Of a stretch of 41,438 nt of DNA, positions 25,082 through 33,526 are shown one piece after another. Every line of letters begins with the position of its first letter. Position 1 is the first letter of the stretch. Position numbers and translations under genes: made by a program. The notes beneath the pieces were generated by a model, which was not told where the DNA came from, made no database searches, and saw only the letters and a program-made list of their open reading frames with translations. The stretch is from Acidobacteriaceae bacterium (lineage in GTDB: Bacteria; Acidobacteriota; Terriglobia; Terriglobales; Acidobacteriaceae), in NCBI GenBank assembly GCA_027307045.1, contig DAHUXR010000035.1, positions 1 to 41,438 on the forward strand, read 5' to 3'.

Positions 25082-26614
25082 TTAGCCAACGATGCGCGCC
25101 ACTAGGTCGTAGTCGTGCGTCTCTGTAATCTCGCAGCGATAAAAAGTGCCCGGTACCAATTCCTCATGGTCGCCAAAATCGTTGATAAAAAGTTTGCCAT
25201 CAATTTCCGGAGCGTGCATTTCCGTACGGCCTTCCCATAGAAGGTCGGTTTCTTCTGACGGGCCGAGCGCCAGGACGTCATACTGGCGGCCTGCCAACTT
25301 GCGTTTGTTTCTTTTGCTGATCTGGCGCTGGATCTGCATCAGCTTCCTGCGGCGGCGTTCAATCTCGCGCGGCGTGACTTTATCGCCCAGGTGGTAAGCA
25401 GCGGAGCCGTCTTCGTCGGAGTAGCTGAAGACGCCCAACCAGTCGAATTCCGCGGCTTTGACGAACTCGCAAAGTTCGGCAAAGTCGGCTTCTCTTTCGC
25501 CGGGGAAGCCGACGATGAACGATGTGCGCAGCGTGAGGTTGGGAATAGTGCGGCGCATTTTCTCAATCGACTTCAAGAAAATCTCGGCTCCGGCGCCGCG
25601 CTTCATGCGCTTGAGAACGGAAGCGGAAGCATGCTGCAACGGCACATCCACGTAAGAGCAGATTTTTTCATGCCGCGCGATGGTCTCCAGCAGCTTGCCG
25701 GTGATCTTGTTGGGATAAGCGTAGAGGAAGCGCACCCATCGGAGGTCTTCAATCTGCGCCAGACGCTCCAGCAGTAGAGCAAGCCCATCCTTTAAGCCAA
25801 GATCTTCACCGTAACAAGTCGTGTCCTGGCCTATGAGGGTGATCTCGCGCACGCCGCTGGCCGCGAGTCGCTCGGCTTCGGCGATTACGGATTCAAAATG
25901 CCGCGAACGGAACTTGCCGCGCAGCTGCGGAATAATGCAAAAGCCGCAAGGATGGTCACAGCCTTCGGCGATCTTGATGTAAGCCGAAGCTTTAGGCGTG
26001 GCCAGCACGCGCGGCGTGGTTTCGTCGTAAAGATAGTTAGGCAGGTCGGAGATTGCGCCGTCCCACTCCGCGCGGGAGAAGCGCCCACTCTGCTCACGCG
26101 CTATGCCTTCAGCACGCGCCGGCATCATACCGGACTTCAATGCCTGGCTGTTCGACGAATGATTCAGAATGACAAACGGTGAATCGTCCGAGGTAGCGCC
26201 GCCAGCGTGGATTCCGGCCGCTGCAAGAATGGCATCAAGTTCGCCGGTACCGACCACGGCGTCAACTTCAGGAATGTTCTTCTGAATTTCCGTACGATAG
26301 CGCTCCACCAGGCAACCCGCCACGATCAGCTTCCGCGCCTTGCCGGTGATCTTGTGCTGCGCCATTTCCAGGATCGTGTTGACCGACTCCAGCTTGGCCG
26401 AGTCAATAAACGAGCAGGTGTTTACCACGATCACATCAGCATCTTCAGCGCGGGCCGTGATCTGCGCGCCGCCGGTTTGAAGCAGTCCCATCATTACCTC
26501 GCTATCGACGAGATTTTTGGGGCAGCCCAGACTGACAAAGCCTACTTTTAAAGGGCTTGGTCGGGAGGCAGTATCCGGCTGCGGAAGCGCTAGGGTGGAG
26601 TTCTCTACTGGCAT
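25082..26614 (-). CDS. rimO: ribosomal protein S12 methylthiotransferase RimO
   Basis: RimO methylthiolates an Asp of ribosomal protein S12. The MTTase N-terminal domain carries C31 in SLGCPKN, C66 in VNTCSF and the Cys of VAGCLVERY, which bind one [4Fe-4S] cluster. The radical-SAM motif is CDHPCGFC (C-x3-C-x2-C). A TRAM domain is at the C-terminus (about 440-510). The length of 510 residues exceeds the usual 430-445. The excess is mostly a Ser/Ala-rich insertion between about residues 145 and 190, just before the radical-SAM domain, plus an N-terminal extension of about 20 residues. Confidence 0.95.
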   Translation of the reverse strand: MPVENSTLALPQPDTASRPSPLKVGFVSLGCPKNLVDSEVMMGLLQTGGAQITARAEDADVIVVNTCSFIDSAKLESVNTILEMAQHKITGKARKLIVAGCLVERYRTEIQKNIPEVDAVVGTGELDAILAAAGIHAGGATSDDSPFVILNHSSNSQALKSGMMPARAEGIAREQSGRFSRAEWDGAISDLPNYLYDETTPRVLATPKASAYIKIAEGCDHPCGFCIIPQLRGKFRSRHFESVIAEAERLAASGVREITLIGQDTTCYGEDLGLKDGLALLLERLAQIEDLRWVRFLYAYPNKITGKLLETIARHEKICSYVDVPLQHASASVLKRMKRGAGAEIFLKSIEKMRRTIPNLTLRTSFIVGFPGEREADFAELCEFVKAAEFDWLGVFSYSDEDGSAAYHLGDKVTPREIERRRRKLMQIQRQISKRNKRKLAGRQYDVLALGPSEETDLLWEGRTEMHAPEIDGKLFINDFGDHEELVPGTFYRCEITETHDYDLVARIVG

Positions 26615-26827
26615 GCTGTCTCTCTATTGTAGCATCGCGAAGGCGCGGTTTCTGTGGCTCGGCGGGCTGTAGACCGGGGGCATTTTAGGCGGATTTTCGC
26701 GCTTCTTGACCGAACGAAAGGCGGTCGCACGCTTTCGGAATATGGGTAAAGCGGCGTCACCCAGATTGGAACAAGCCTCCGATGAGCGGTGTCTATTTCA
26801 AACTCCGGCGATATTTGAAAAGTGATC

Positions 26828-27703
26828 ATGAGAGCCAGAATTCCGAGGAACACGCTTATCCTGCTTTCCATTGCGAGTTGGACTCCTACGCTGGCATGCC
26901 AATCAGGGACGCCACAGGGCGCGTTAGAAGAAATGGCCTTTGCGACAGACTTCAACGCCCTGATAAAGCATCTTCCGGTAAAAGTGCAAAGCTCCATGGA
27001 AAAGCTTCCCTTACCCAAGCAGGCTTCCATGCTAGAGCGATTTCTGGTGCGCAAACACATCGAGGGCAAGGGTGGCCAGCTAAATAAGAGTGCTGATGGG
27101 GAAGGGCTGGAAGCAGTGGATCGGGAAGGCAATGTTACGGCGAGAGTCCGGTTGCAAAGAACTCTGATTTCAGGCTGTGATGCGCTGTTGGAAGTGGAGA
27201 TGCAGACAGGGCGCGAAGAATGGCAGCAAACTATAGTTGAAATGAATTTCGATCAGGGTCAATGGCGCCTGATAAGAATGGGCCGTTGGAATGGGATGGA
27301 TGTCGAGAACGAATTCATGCTCCAAGTGGACACGCCGTCAGATCCGCTAGAATCCCTGGTAGCGCAGACTCTGCGCACGATGAATACGGCGTTGGAGACC
27401 TACGCAACCACCTATCCGGAGGTCGGCTTTCCAGCCGGATTGGAATCGCTTTCCGGGAACCCCGATCAGGATGCAGCTCAAGACCATGCCAGGATGCTTG
27501 ACGACCTGTTTTTGCAGTCCACGCCGATAAAAGACGGATATGCATTTCGCTATACAATGGCTGACCAGACGCACTATCAGATCACAGCCGCACCCGTGAC
27601 CCCGCAGTACGGCAAGAGGAGCTTTTTCACGGACGAAACATGCGTTATCCGCAGCACCGCGGAGAGCCGCCTGGCAAATGCTAACGATCCACCACTGGAC
27701 TAA
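26828..27703 (+). CDS. exported protein with pilin-like C-terminal domain
   Basis: The protein has 291 residues from the ATG at 26828; a GTG at 26822 is an alternative. The N-terminus (RNTLILLSIASWTPTLACQSG) is a probable signal peptide, perhaps a lipoprotein signal with Cys in LAC, although the lipobox is weak. Residues of about 35-175 form an unrecognised domain. Residues of about 180-290 contain LRTMNTALETYATTYPEVGF, GYAFRYTM and the ANDPPL end, which recall the C-terminal part of acidobacterial type IV pilin-like proteins. The hydrophobic pilin N-terminal helix is absent. A 19-nt tandem duplication covers the stop codon. Confidence 0.65.
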   Translation: MRARIPRNTLILLSIASWTPTLACQSGTPQGALEEMAFATDFNALIKHLPVKVQSSMEKLPLPKQASMLERFLVRKHIEGKGGQLNKSADGEGLEAVDREGNVTARVRLQRTLISGCDALLEVEMQTGREEWQQTIVEMNFDQGQWRLIRMGRWNGMDVENEFMLQVDTPSDPLESLVAQTLRTMNTALETYATTYPEVGFPAGLESLSGNPDQDAAQDHARMLDDLFLQSTPIKDGYAFRYTMADQTHYQITAAPVTPQYGKRSFFTDETCVIRSTAESRLANANDPPLD

Positions 27704-27718
27704 CGATCCACCGCTGGA
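27681..27718 (+). repeat. 19-nt tandem duplication spanning a stop codon
   Basis: CTAACGATCCACC-A-CTGGA (27681-27699) is followed directly by the same 19 nt with a single A-to-G change (27700-27718). The gene's TAA at 27701-27703 lies in the second copy. In the frame of that second copy the sequence continues as NDPPLE and then TAG, so the duplication seems to have produced the present end (NDPPLD) from an older one with nearly the same residues. Confidence 0.85.
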
Positions 27719-27725
27719 ATAGGAG

Positions 27726-29303
27726 CTATTGGCTCATGACGATCTTGCCATCGGGGGTCCGCTCCACCATGGGCGCATAGCGTCCCAGCAGTTCCCGACG
27801 CCACCATGTTCCTTCTTTGCGTTTGGTAGCGCGGCCAGTGAACCAGTATTGCCAAATCACGGCGCGCACTTGTTTCGGCGGCGCTCCGGCAAAAGGATTG
27901 CCGGCAAAGAGCGCGAGTACATCTGGCTCGTTCTGCAACAAACGCGCTTCGGTCTGCACCACCCATGGATAGTTGCGCCATTTGCCGAGCGAAGCGAACC
28001 ACAGGTCCCATTCAAAACGAGGCTGATAAGGAGCATAGATGCCGGGCGCCTTGTGGACATCCTGCGGCTTGTAGCGAAATGCATAGGGCGTCCAGTTCTG
28101 GCCATCAGTGGATCCCTGGAACTCAATCTCATAACGCTCATGGGTCATGTTGGCGAAGAGGCCGTATTGGTTGGCGATGCGAAATGGATCCAGTGCCCGC
28201 GCCGGAGCCAAAGGAAGCGGCGGTGCGTAAGGAATCATGGCGAACAGCAGCGCGGTAGTTGCGTAGAAGACCCAGCCAAGATAGATGGCAGCAACTCCTC
28301 GCCACACTGGTCGCAGCCACGCAGCTGAGCACGATGGCAAAGCTTGTTCATCTGCTGACTCCTTTGAAACCGGTGTGCCCCAGTTTTTTCCGCGTTGGGG
28401 CAGCACAAAGCGAACGAAGCCATCGTCGAGCAGGAGAAAGCCCAGCACCAGGACAAGGTAATTGAGAAATGTGTAATTCGCAGTGAGAATGATGCCGATC
28501 TGAAATGGCGTGACGATCAGAAAGCAGATGATTCGGAAACGCCGGGGAAGGAAGAGCATCCAGACAAGGCCGAGTTCGGCAACCAGAGTCATTAAGGCAG
28601 TTGCTGCATGGAACCAGTGCGGAAGCTGCTGCACATACCACCCAATCCATGTGGGGAGCGGACCGTTCTGGTAGTAGTCGTCCATGGCGGTCAGGTGACG
28701 CCAGGAATAGTCGCCGCTGGTGAGTTTCACAATGCCGGATTCAAAGTAAATGCGGAACCATTCCCAGCGAAGAAGAAACAAGCTAAGGCGTGAAGGCGCA
28801 TGGGCTGCGCCCAGACCGGGCCGCAGTCCGGGCGCTGTAAAAAATAGAGAGATGAAGCCGGCTTCCAGAAGCATTCCGTCGGACTGAAAGCCTGAGAAAT
28901 CCTGTGCTGCGGCGACGAATGACAGGAAACAAACGAGGCATACCGTCAAGGACAGGCGCGGCCAGAGGTTTAATACGGCTGCGACTGAAGCTATCAAGCC
29001 GACCCACGTGATCAAAATAAGCGCATGGTTGCCGGCGCCGAACCAGAGCAGCGTAGGCGCAAACCAGAAGCGCTGCAGACTTGGATAATAATTTGCCACG
29101 TCGCTCAGATAGCTTCCGGCAGGCAGGATGCCGTTTGGGCCGATCATGCCTTTGACCTGAAAAATGAGCGAGTAAAACGCGGAAAAATAGATCGCGCCCA
29201 GGCAGCGGAGAAATACCCAGCGCGGCAGCAGGTGTGTGCGCTGAGTTTCGGCTGGAGCTTCCGGTCCCAGCAGCCATTCCGCAGCTTGTGTGATGTCGGG
29301 CAT
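27726..29303 (-). CDS. lipase maturation factor family (LMF1-like) membrane protein
   Basis: The protein has 525 residues with about eight or nine transmembrane helices between about 28 and 370, then a soluble C-terminal region. Family features are the GLLP-like GPNGILPAG, the helix containing QSDGMLLEAGF, LLRWEWFRIYFESGIVKLTSGD (read as RWEWFRI and FESGIVK), and FLNYLVLVLGFLLLDD. In the C-terminal domain EIEFQGSTDGQNW and PRFEWDLWFASL are typical. The eukaryotic relative LMF1 helps lipases fold; the bacterial role is unknown. A GGGAGAAAG precedes the ATG. It converges with the pilin-like gene and ends 22 nt from it. Confidence 0.85.
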   Translation of the reverse strand: MPDITQAAEWLLGPEAPAETQRTHLLPRWVFLRCLGAIYFSAFYSLIFQVKGMIGPNGILPAGSYLSDVANYYPSLQRFWFAPTLLWFGAGNHALILITWVGLIASVAAVLNLWPRLSLTVCLVCFLSFVAAAQDFSGFQSDGMLLEAGFISLFFTAPGLRPGLGAAHAPSRLSLFLLRWEWFRIYFESGIVKLTSGDYSWRHLTAMDDYYQNGPLPTWIGWYVQQLPHWFHAATALMTLVAELGLVWMLFLPRRFRIICFLIVTPFQIGIILTANYTFLNYLVLVLGFLLLDDGFVRFVLPQRGKNWGTPVSKESADEQALPSCSAAWLRPVWRGVAAIYLGWVFYATTALLFAMIPYAPPLPLAPARALDPFRIANQYGLFANMTHERYEIEFQGSTDGQNWTPYAFRYKPQDVHKAPGIYAPYQPRFEWDLWFASLGKWRNYPWVVQTEARLLQNEPDVLALFAGNPFAGAPPKQVRAVIWQYWFTGRATKRKEGTWWRRELLGRYAPMVERTPDGKIVMSQ

Positions 29304-29317
29304 CTTTCTCCCGCCGG

Positions 29318-29323
29318 ATTATA
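29318..29323 (-). promoter_or_regulatory. -10 box (TATAAT) ahead of the LMF1-like gene
   Basis: Reading the minus strand, TATAAT lies 14 nt before the ATG. Only a Shine-Dalgarno sequence (GGGAG) lies between, so the leader would be very short. No good -35 is present. Confidence 0.4.
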
Positions 29324-29444
29324 GCGTTAGGATGCAGGCTGATGACGTATGGCGGGCCCGGAAGGACGTTCCCTCTGGTACCTTCAGCGCGGCTGATTTT
29401 GAAGTATGGTTAATGCAGGCAATAACATCTGCGGAGGCGGAGAA

Positions 29445-29915
29445 ATGTTGAAACGAACTTTAACGGCGACGATCTGCGGGCTGGTACTGGCAGCGGCGCT
29501 GCCACAAGCCGGCACAGCCCAGGGCAATGGAAAAGGCAAAGGACATAACAAGCAGGCACAGTCTGACGATGACGATCGGGACCGAGATAGCGATCATGGC
29601 GGGCGCATCGTATTCAGCGTACGGGACCGCGATACGATTCGCAGCTACTATCAGGACCGCAATTCAAACCTGCCGCCGGGATTGGCCAAGCGCAATGGAA
29701 ACCTGCCTCCAGGATTGCAGAAGCACCTGGAACGCGATGGAACGCTTCCTCCGGGTCTGCAGAAGCGCGTGCAGCCATTTCCAGAAGACCTGGAGCGCAG
29801 ACTGCCGCCGCTACCGGACACCTATCGCCGAGTCACGCTGGGCGTGGACATCATGATTCTTGACCGGCGCACGCAACGGATCGTCGACATTATTCATGAC
29901 ATCCTGCGGCCCTAG
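29445..29915 (+). CDS. secreted CigR-like protein with LPPGL repeats
   Basis: The gene encodes 156 residues from the ATG at 29445, preceded by GGAGGCGGAG, a good ribosome-binding site; earlier in-frame starts are unlikely. Residues 1-26 form a Sec signal peptide (LKRTLTATICGLVLAAALP, cleavage near AQG). A Gly/Lys-rich and then Asp/Arg-rich low-complexity segment follows (about 27-58). Three LPPGL repeats come next (NLPPGLAKR, NLPPGLQKH, TLPPGLQKR). The C-terminal DIMILDRRTQRIVDIIHDI strand-helix is like the end of CigR/RcnB-type periplasmic proteins. Biochemical role unknown. Confidence 0.75.
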   Translation: MLKRTLTATICGLVLAAALPQAGTAQGNGKGKGHNKQAQSDDDDRDRDSDHGGRIVFSVRDRDTIRSYYQDRNSNLPPGLAKRNGNLPPGLQKHLERDGTLPPGLQKRVQPFPEDLERRLPPLPDTYRRVTLGVDIMILDRRTQRIVDIIHDILRP

Positions 29916-29947
29916 GCCCTTTCTTACAAAAGAAAACGCCGACAACA

Positions 29948-29976
29948 GGAAGCGCAGGTGCTTGCGCTTCCTTTTT
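29948..29976 (+). terminator. intrinsic terminator after the CigR-like gene
   Basis: GGAAGCGCA (29948-29956) pairs with TGCGCTTCC (29963-29971) over 9 bp around a 6-nt loop. It is followed by TTTTT and a pyrimidine-rich tract. It lies 33 nt after the stop of the CigR-like gene and before the folD promoter. Confidence 0.8.
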
Positions 29977-30023
29977 CTCTTTCTCACCTTTCCCGCACAC
30001 AAAATCTTCGTCTTACGCGACTT

Positions 30024-30029
30024 TATAAT
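30024..30029 (+). promoter_or_regulatory. -10 box (TATAAT) 6 nt before the folD ATG
   Basis: A perfect TATAAT ends 6 nt before the ATG at 30036. Transcription would start at or next to the A of ATG, so the folD mRNA is predicted to be leaderless. No Shine-Dalgarno sequence is present, and the -35 region is poor. Confidence 0.5.
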
Positions 30030-30035
30030 GCTGCT

Positions 30036-30994
30036 ATGGCAGAAATTATGTTTGGAAAGCCCGTTGCCGACGGAATCGAGCGCCGGGTCCGGACGAAGTG
30101 AAAAGCCTAAGTGCGCGTGGCATTGTTCCGCGGCTGGATGTTGTGTTGGTAGGCAAGAGCGCGGCATCGCAACGTTACGTCGGGAAAAAGATGGAGTTTT
30201 GCGAGCGCCTGGGCATGCAGGCCAGGCTGCATACTTTTGATGATCACGTCAGCGCCGGAGAGTTGCGCGATCAGGTGCGGCGCATCAACGATGATCCGGC
30301 GGTCCACGCCATTCTGGTGCAACTTCCCCTGCCTCGCCACATTGAGGAGCCCGCTTCCGGACTGAACAAATTTGATGTCTTTGACGCCATCAGCGGCCCC
30401 AAGGACGTGGATGGCATTTCGCGTGAGACCGTTCCCGAACTCTACAGGGCGCAGGCCGAGCGCATGCTGCACCTGCCCGCAACAGCCCTGGCGGTGCGGA
30501 GAATGCTCGAATTTTATGAGATTGAAACCGAAGGAAAAGTTGCGGTGATAGTCGGGCGGAACGACATTACGGCCAAGCCCATCCATCACATGCTGGGTGG
30601 GCGCATGTGCAATGCCACCGCAATCTGGTGCCATCGTTATACCCGGAAAGCCGACCACGACAGGTTCATGCGCGCCGCCGATATTATTGTGACGTCCGTG
30701 GGAAGCGAGCGGTATCGCATCGCCGCGGACCTGGTGAAGCCCGGCGCGGTCGTGATCGACGTGGCAACCCGCGTGGGCGCTGACGGAAAGCTCAATGGCG
30801 ACGTGGATTTTCAGCATGTAAAGGACGTTGCGTCATTTATTACGCCGGTACCCAAAGGAGTTGGGCCGGTGACAGTGGCCGCGTTGACGGAAAACGTGGT
30901 GCGGGCCGCCAAGTTTGCCTATGGACTAGGCCAGCCGGGCTATGACTTTGCTTCGTCGCGCGATGCTCACCTGCGTCCGGCGATCTCTTCGTAG
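30036..30994 (+). CDS. folD: FolD methylenetetrahydrofolate dehydrogenase/cyclohydrolase, frameshifted near the N-terminus
   Basis: FolD interconverts 5,10-methylene- and 10-formyl-tetrahydrofolate. The frame from the ATG at 30036 gives MAEIMFGKPVADGIERRVRTK and then TGA at 30099. The remaining protein is open in another frame from about 30092 (EVKSLSARGIVPRL) to 30994. A single extra G near 30094 (GGACGGAAGTG instead of GGACGAAGTG) would fuse them into a normal FolD. Downstream motifs are intact: the YxxxK active-site motif (YVGKK), VQLPLP, the PKDVDG loop, the VGRND cofactor loop and TPVPKGVGPVTVAAL. Ab initio calling would start at GTG 30098 without a ribosome-binding site. Because FolD is usually needed, an assembly or sequencing indel is likely. 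Confidence 0.88.
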
Positions 30995-33192
30995 AGTTCA
31001 GGAAGCAACTGGGCGTCTTCCACCGATGCATCAAAGCGTGCGCGCTCATAGTGCTCAGTGAAAAGCTCAACATTGTGGCGCATTTGTGGATCCGGGATGG
31101 AAGAAACAAATTCCTCGGCGGTTTGTGACTGCTCTTTGCGTACGCCGCGCCGGGCCATCATCTTGAGCATGCGCTGATACCAGAAGCTGGCGGAGGTGCG
31201 CGGAGCTTTTTGCGGATGCCTGAGGGCGCGCGTGCGCTGGATGGTGCGCCACGTCATTGGCGCAAAAGGTGCGGCGAGAAGCAAACCGAGCAGCACACAA
31301 CACAACGCCATCTGCCGGGGTGAAAGATCTTGCAACTTTCGCTGCAAGCGGCTGACGAGTTCCACTATACGCAAATACCTGCGCTCAGCCCAGGCGCGGA
31401 AATTGGATTGAGCATTGCCCGTGGCGGTGCTCAGGTCTGAGCGCAACTTCATCTGATGGGTGAAGTCATAGTTCACGATCCACTCGCGCCAAATCTGCCG
31501 GGCCGCGTCAAGGTATAGACCCACGCGTGACCAGCCTCTTTGTGGCTCATCGGCGCTGCCCGCCGGAGTGGGATCAAATGAGACCCAGCCATACTCCGGG
31601 AAATAAACCTCGACCCAGGAGTGGGCGTCCTTCTCGCGAACGATGTAGCTATTGGTGAGGTCGTTATATTCGCCCCCGCGAAAGCCGTTGACGACGCGGG
31701 TTGGTATGCCCAGCGTGCGGAGCATCATGGCCATGGAAGTAGCAAAATATTCGCAGTGGCCTTTCTTACGCTCAAAGAGAAAGCGGGCAAGCGGATCAGG
31801 CTCACGCAATCCCGGCAATTGCAGCGTGTAGCCGTAATTGCTTTGCAGGAAGCGCTCAATATCCTTGGCGCGCATGTAGTTTGAGGCGGAGGAGGCAGTT
31901 ACCTGCCGCGCCAGTCGCGCAATACGCGGATCAAGGTTTGGCACCTGTAAATACAAATTGGCCACGTGCGCGGGATACTCTGTGGAGTTGGAATCAAGAA
32001 CGAGAGGCTCAGGATCGCGGGTATCGGCTTCCGCGGAGTAAATGCCGACAGTCTGTCCGCCTTCATCCGCTGCTCCGGAACCGTTATCAGCGGCGTGAGC
32101 ATTGAATATTGAGCCGTCTGACTTAATCTCCAGAATCCGATAATCGCCATTAATTTCGAGCGGAACGGGCGCCAGAAAGAAAAGGTTCAGGCCAACCGGT
32201 TCCATTACCACGCGATAGGTGAGCGTTTGTAAATGAGGAGCGGAGCGCCGTTCTTCAGAATAAAAAGAAAAATTGCTGATGCGAGTGAGGTCCAGCGGAG
32301 TATTGTTCAGGCCGTGCTGCGTAGGGATTTCCAGGGGGTTCCACCAGTGCCGCCCATCAAAGTTTGCCAGGGTAATGCCGCGCCAATGCGGGTTGCTGGA
32401 GAGTTTTCCGAACTGCACTTCAATGTGCATTACAACATTGCTGGATTGCTGGATCTGGCCAATTCCGCCAAGATTTACTTCAGGACTGAATCCAGCGACC
32501 AGGGAGCTTTGTACGCCAAGATTGCGCAGATATCCGCTGCTGCTTACGCGCGGCAGGATGAAGAAAAGCAGAGCAGCGCCGGCCAAGGTCAGCAAGCCAA
32601 GAAAGCCGGAGATTCCCGCCAGCGAGCCGTAGAACTTTGCATCGTGATGGGGCGGGACGCCGGCAGCCAGAGTTTCCTGCTCTGAGCGCCGCATCTCCAT
32701 GCTGACAAAAGTGGCGATTGCCACCAGAACAAACACGGAAAAAGTGAGAAAGAACAGCGTATCCACGGTCAGAACAGCGGCCGCCAGTAACATAAGGAAC
32801 GAGAGGATGGCCAGATACATCAAATCACGGTCACGCCGCACAGAAAAAATCTTGATGACCATGCTGAACAGCACCATATGAACCGTGGCGCTGATAAAAC
32901 TTTGAGAAAAATAAAAATAGTCCGCCGCGTAAAAGGCGAAATAGATCAAGGTCAGGAATGTAGTCCAACGTTCAGAAATAACCAGGGTCTTGCGCATCAG
33001 GAGGAGATAGCCACGCAAAAGCAGCGCGGGCAGCACCAGGGCAAGGGAAGGCGCATCCAGCTTGTTGGTACCCATGAGCGCGGTAAAACCGACGACTACA
33101 AGGATGTAAAGCGACCACTGAAAAAAACGCTCAGCGCTGCCCGAACCGGGAATGGCCTTCATTGCTGTGAAGCTGAGACTGCGCGTGGACAC
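30967..33192 (-). CDS. TgpA-type membrane transglutaminase-like protein
   Basis: This is a 741-residue protein of the DUF3488/transglutaminase-core/DUF4129 architecture. Residues of about 25-215 contain six or seven transmembrane helices. A periplasmic part follows, with the transglutaminase core near 440-540: Cys in KKGHCEYFATS, His in DAHSWVEVYF and Asp in FDPTPAG form the catalytic triad. A further helix (about 625-645, CCVLLGLLLAAPF) precedes the cytoplasmic DUF4129-like tail. Similar proteins often sit in operons with MoxR and DUF58 genes, but neither is adjacent here. Its 3' end overlaps the convergent folD 3' end by 28 nt. Confidence 0.9.
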   Translation of the reverse strand: MSTRSLSFTAMKAIPGSGSAERFFQWSLYILVVVGFTALMGTNKLDAPSLALVLPALLLRGYLLLMRKTLVISERWTTFLTLIYFAFYAADYFYFSQSFISATVHMVLFSMVIKIFSVRRDRDLMYLAILSFLMLLAAAVLTVDTLFFLTFSVFVLVAIATFVSMEMRRSEQETLAAGVPPHHDAKFYGSLAGISGFLGLLTLAGAALLFFILPRVSSSGYLRNLGVQSSLVAGFSPEVNLGGIGQIQQSSNVVMHIEVQFGKLSSNPHWRGITLANFDGRHWWNPLEIPTQHGLNNTPLDLTRISNFSFYSEERRSAPHLQTLTYRVVMEPVGLNLFFLAPVPLEINGDYRILEIKSDGSIFNAHAADNGSGAADEGGQTVGIYSAEADTRDPEPLVLDSNSTEYPAHVANLYLQVPNLDPRIARLARQVTASSASNYMRAKDIERFLQSNYGYTLQLPGLREPDPLARFLFERKKGHCEYFATSMAMMLRTLGIPTRVVNGFRGGEYNDLTNSYIVREKDAHSWVEVYFPEYGWVSFDPTPAGSADEPQRGWSRVGLYLDAARQIWREWIVNYDFTHQMKLRSDLSTATGNAQSNFRAWAERRYLRIVELVSRLQRKLQDLSPRQMALCCVLLGLLLAAPFAPMTWRTIQRTRALRHPQKAPRTSASFWYQRMLKMMARRGVRKEQSQTAEEFVSSIPDPQMRHNVELFTEHYERARFDASVEDAQLLPELYEEIAGRR

Positions 33193-33402
33193 TGCTTTAT
33201 TGTCGCCGAATTTGAGGACGGAGCAAAGCGCAATCCGCGCGCCGGTGACCCAACGTAACCGGTATTTTGTCGCTTCGCTCCAAAACCGCTAATGCATTTT
33301 CTTTATGACGGGATTTGTCAGCCCTGATGCACTGGGCTCGGCGCGCAAGTCGGCCTCGCCCCGAATCATCGGTTGCTTCAAGAACCCAAGCGGAAGCAAA
33401 GA

Positions 33403-33411
33403 TGTTAGAAT
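33403..33411 (+). promoter_or_regulatory. extended -10 (TGTTAGAAT) for the SRP RNA
   Basis: TAGAAT at 33406-33411 is preceded by TG one base upstream, an extended -10. It ends 6 nt before the predicted 5' end of the SRP RNA. No clear -35 element is visible. The remaining roughly 200 nt back to the TgpA-type gene hold nothing else recognised. Confidence 0.45.
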
Positions 33412-33416
33412 CAAAA

Positions 33417-33511
33417 CGCCGGGTCCCGCGCGACGCAATCCCGCCAATCCCGCCAGGTCCGGAAGGAAGCAACGGTAACGGGCTAGTGCGTGTGCAGCGG
33501 GGTGCCCGGTT
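33417..33511 (+). ncRNA. ffs: signal recognition particle RNA, bacterial small (4.5S) type
   Basis: The segment 33454-33479 carries the near-invariant domain IV core AGGTCCGGAAGGAAGCAAC with GGTAACG just after, which holds the GGAA tetraloop and the Ffh-binding asymmetric loop. The ends pair: GCCGGG-TCCCGC at 33418-33429 with GCGGGG-T-GCCCGGT at 33497-33510, forming the long hairpin of about 95 nt. A short TTTT lies at 33515-33518. With Ffh (not here) and FtsY (encoded at 15980-16930) it targets membrane proteins. The precise ends are inferred from pairing. Confidence 0.92.
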
Positions 33512-33526
33512 AGGTTTTATCCTCAG

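Noticed and set aside
26605..27132. 175-codon minus-strand frame upstream of rimO
   Set aside because: It overlaps the real plus-strand exported protein gene and has no recognisable features.
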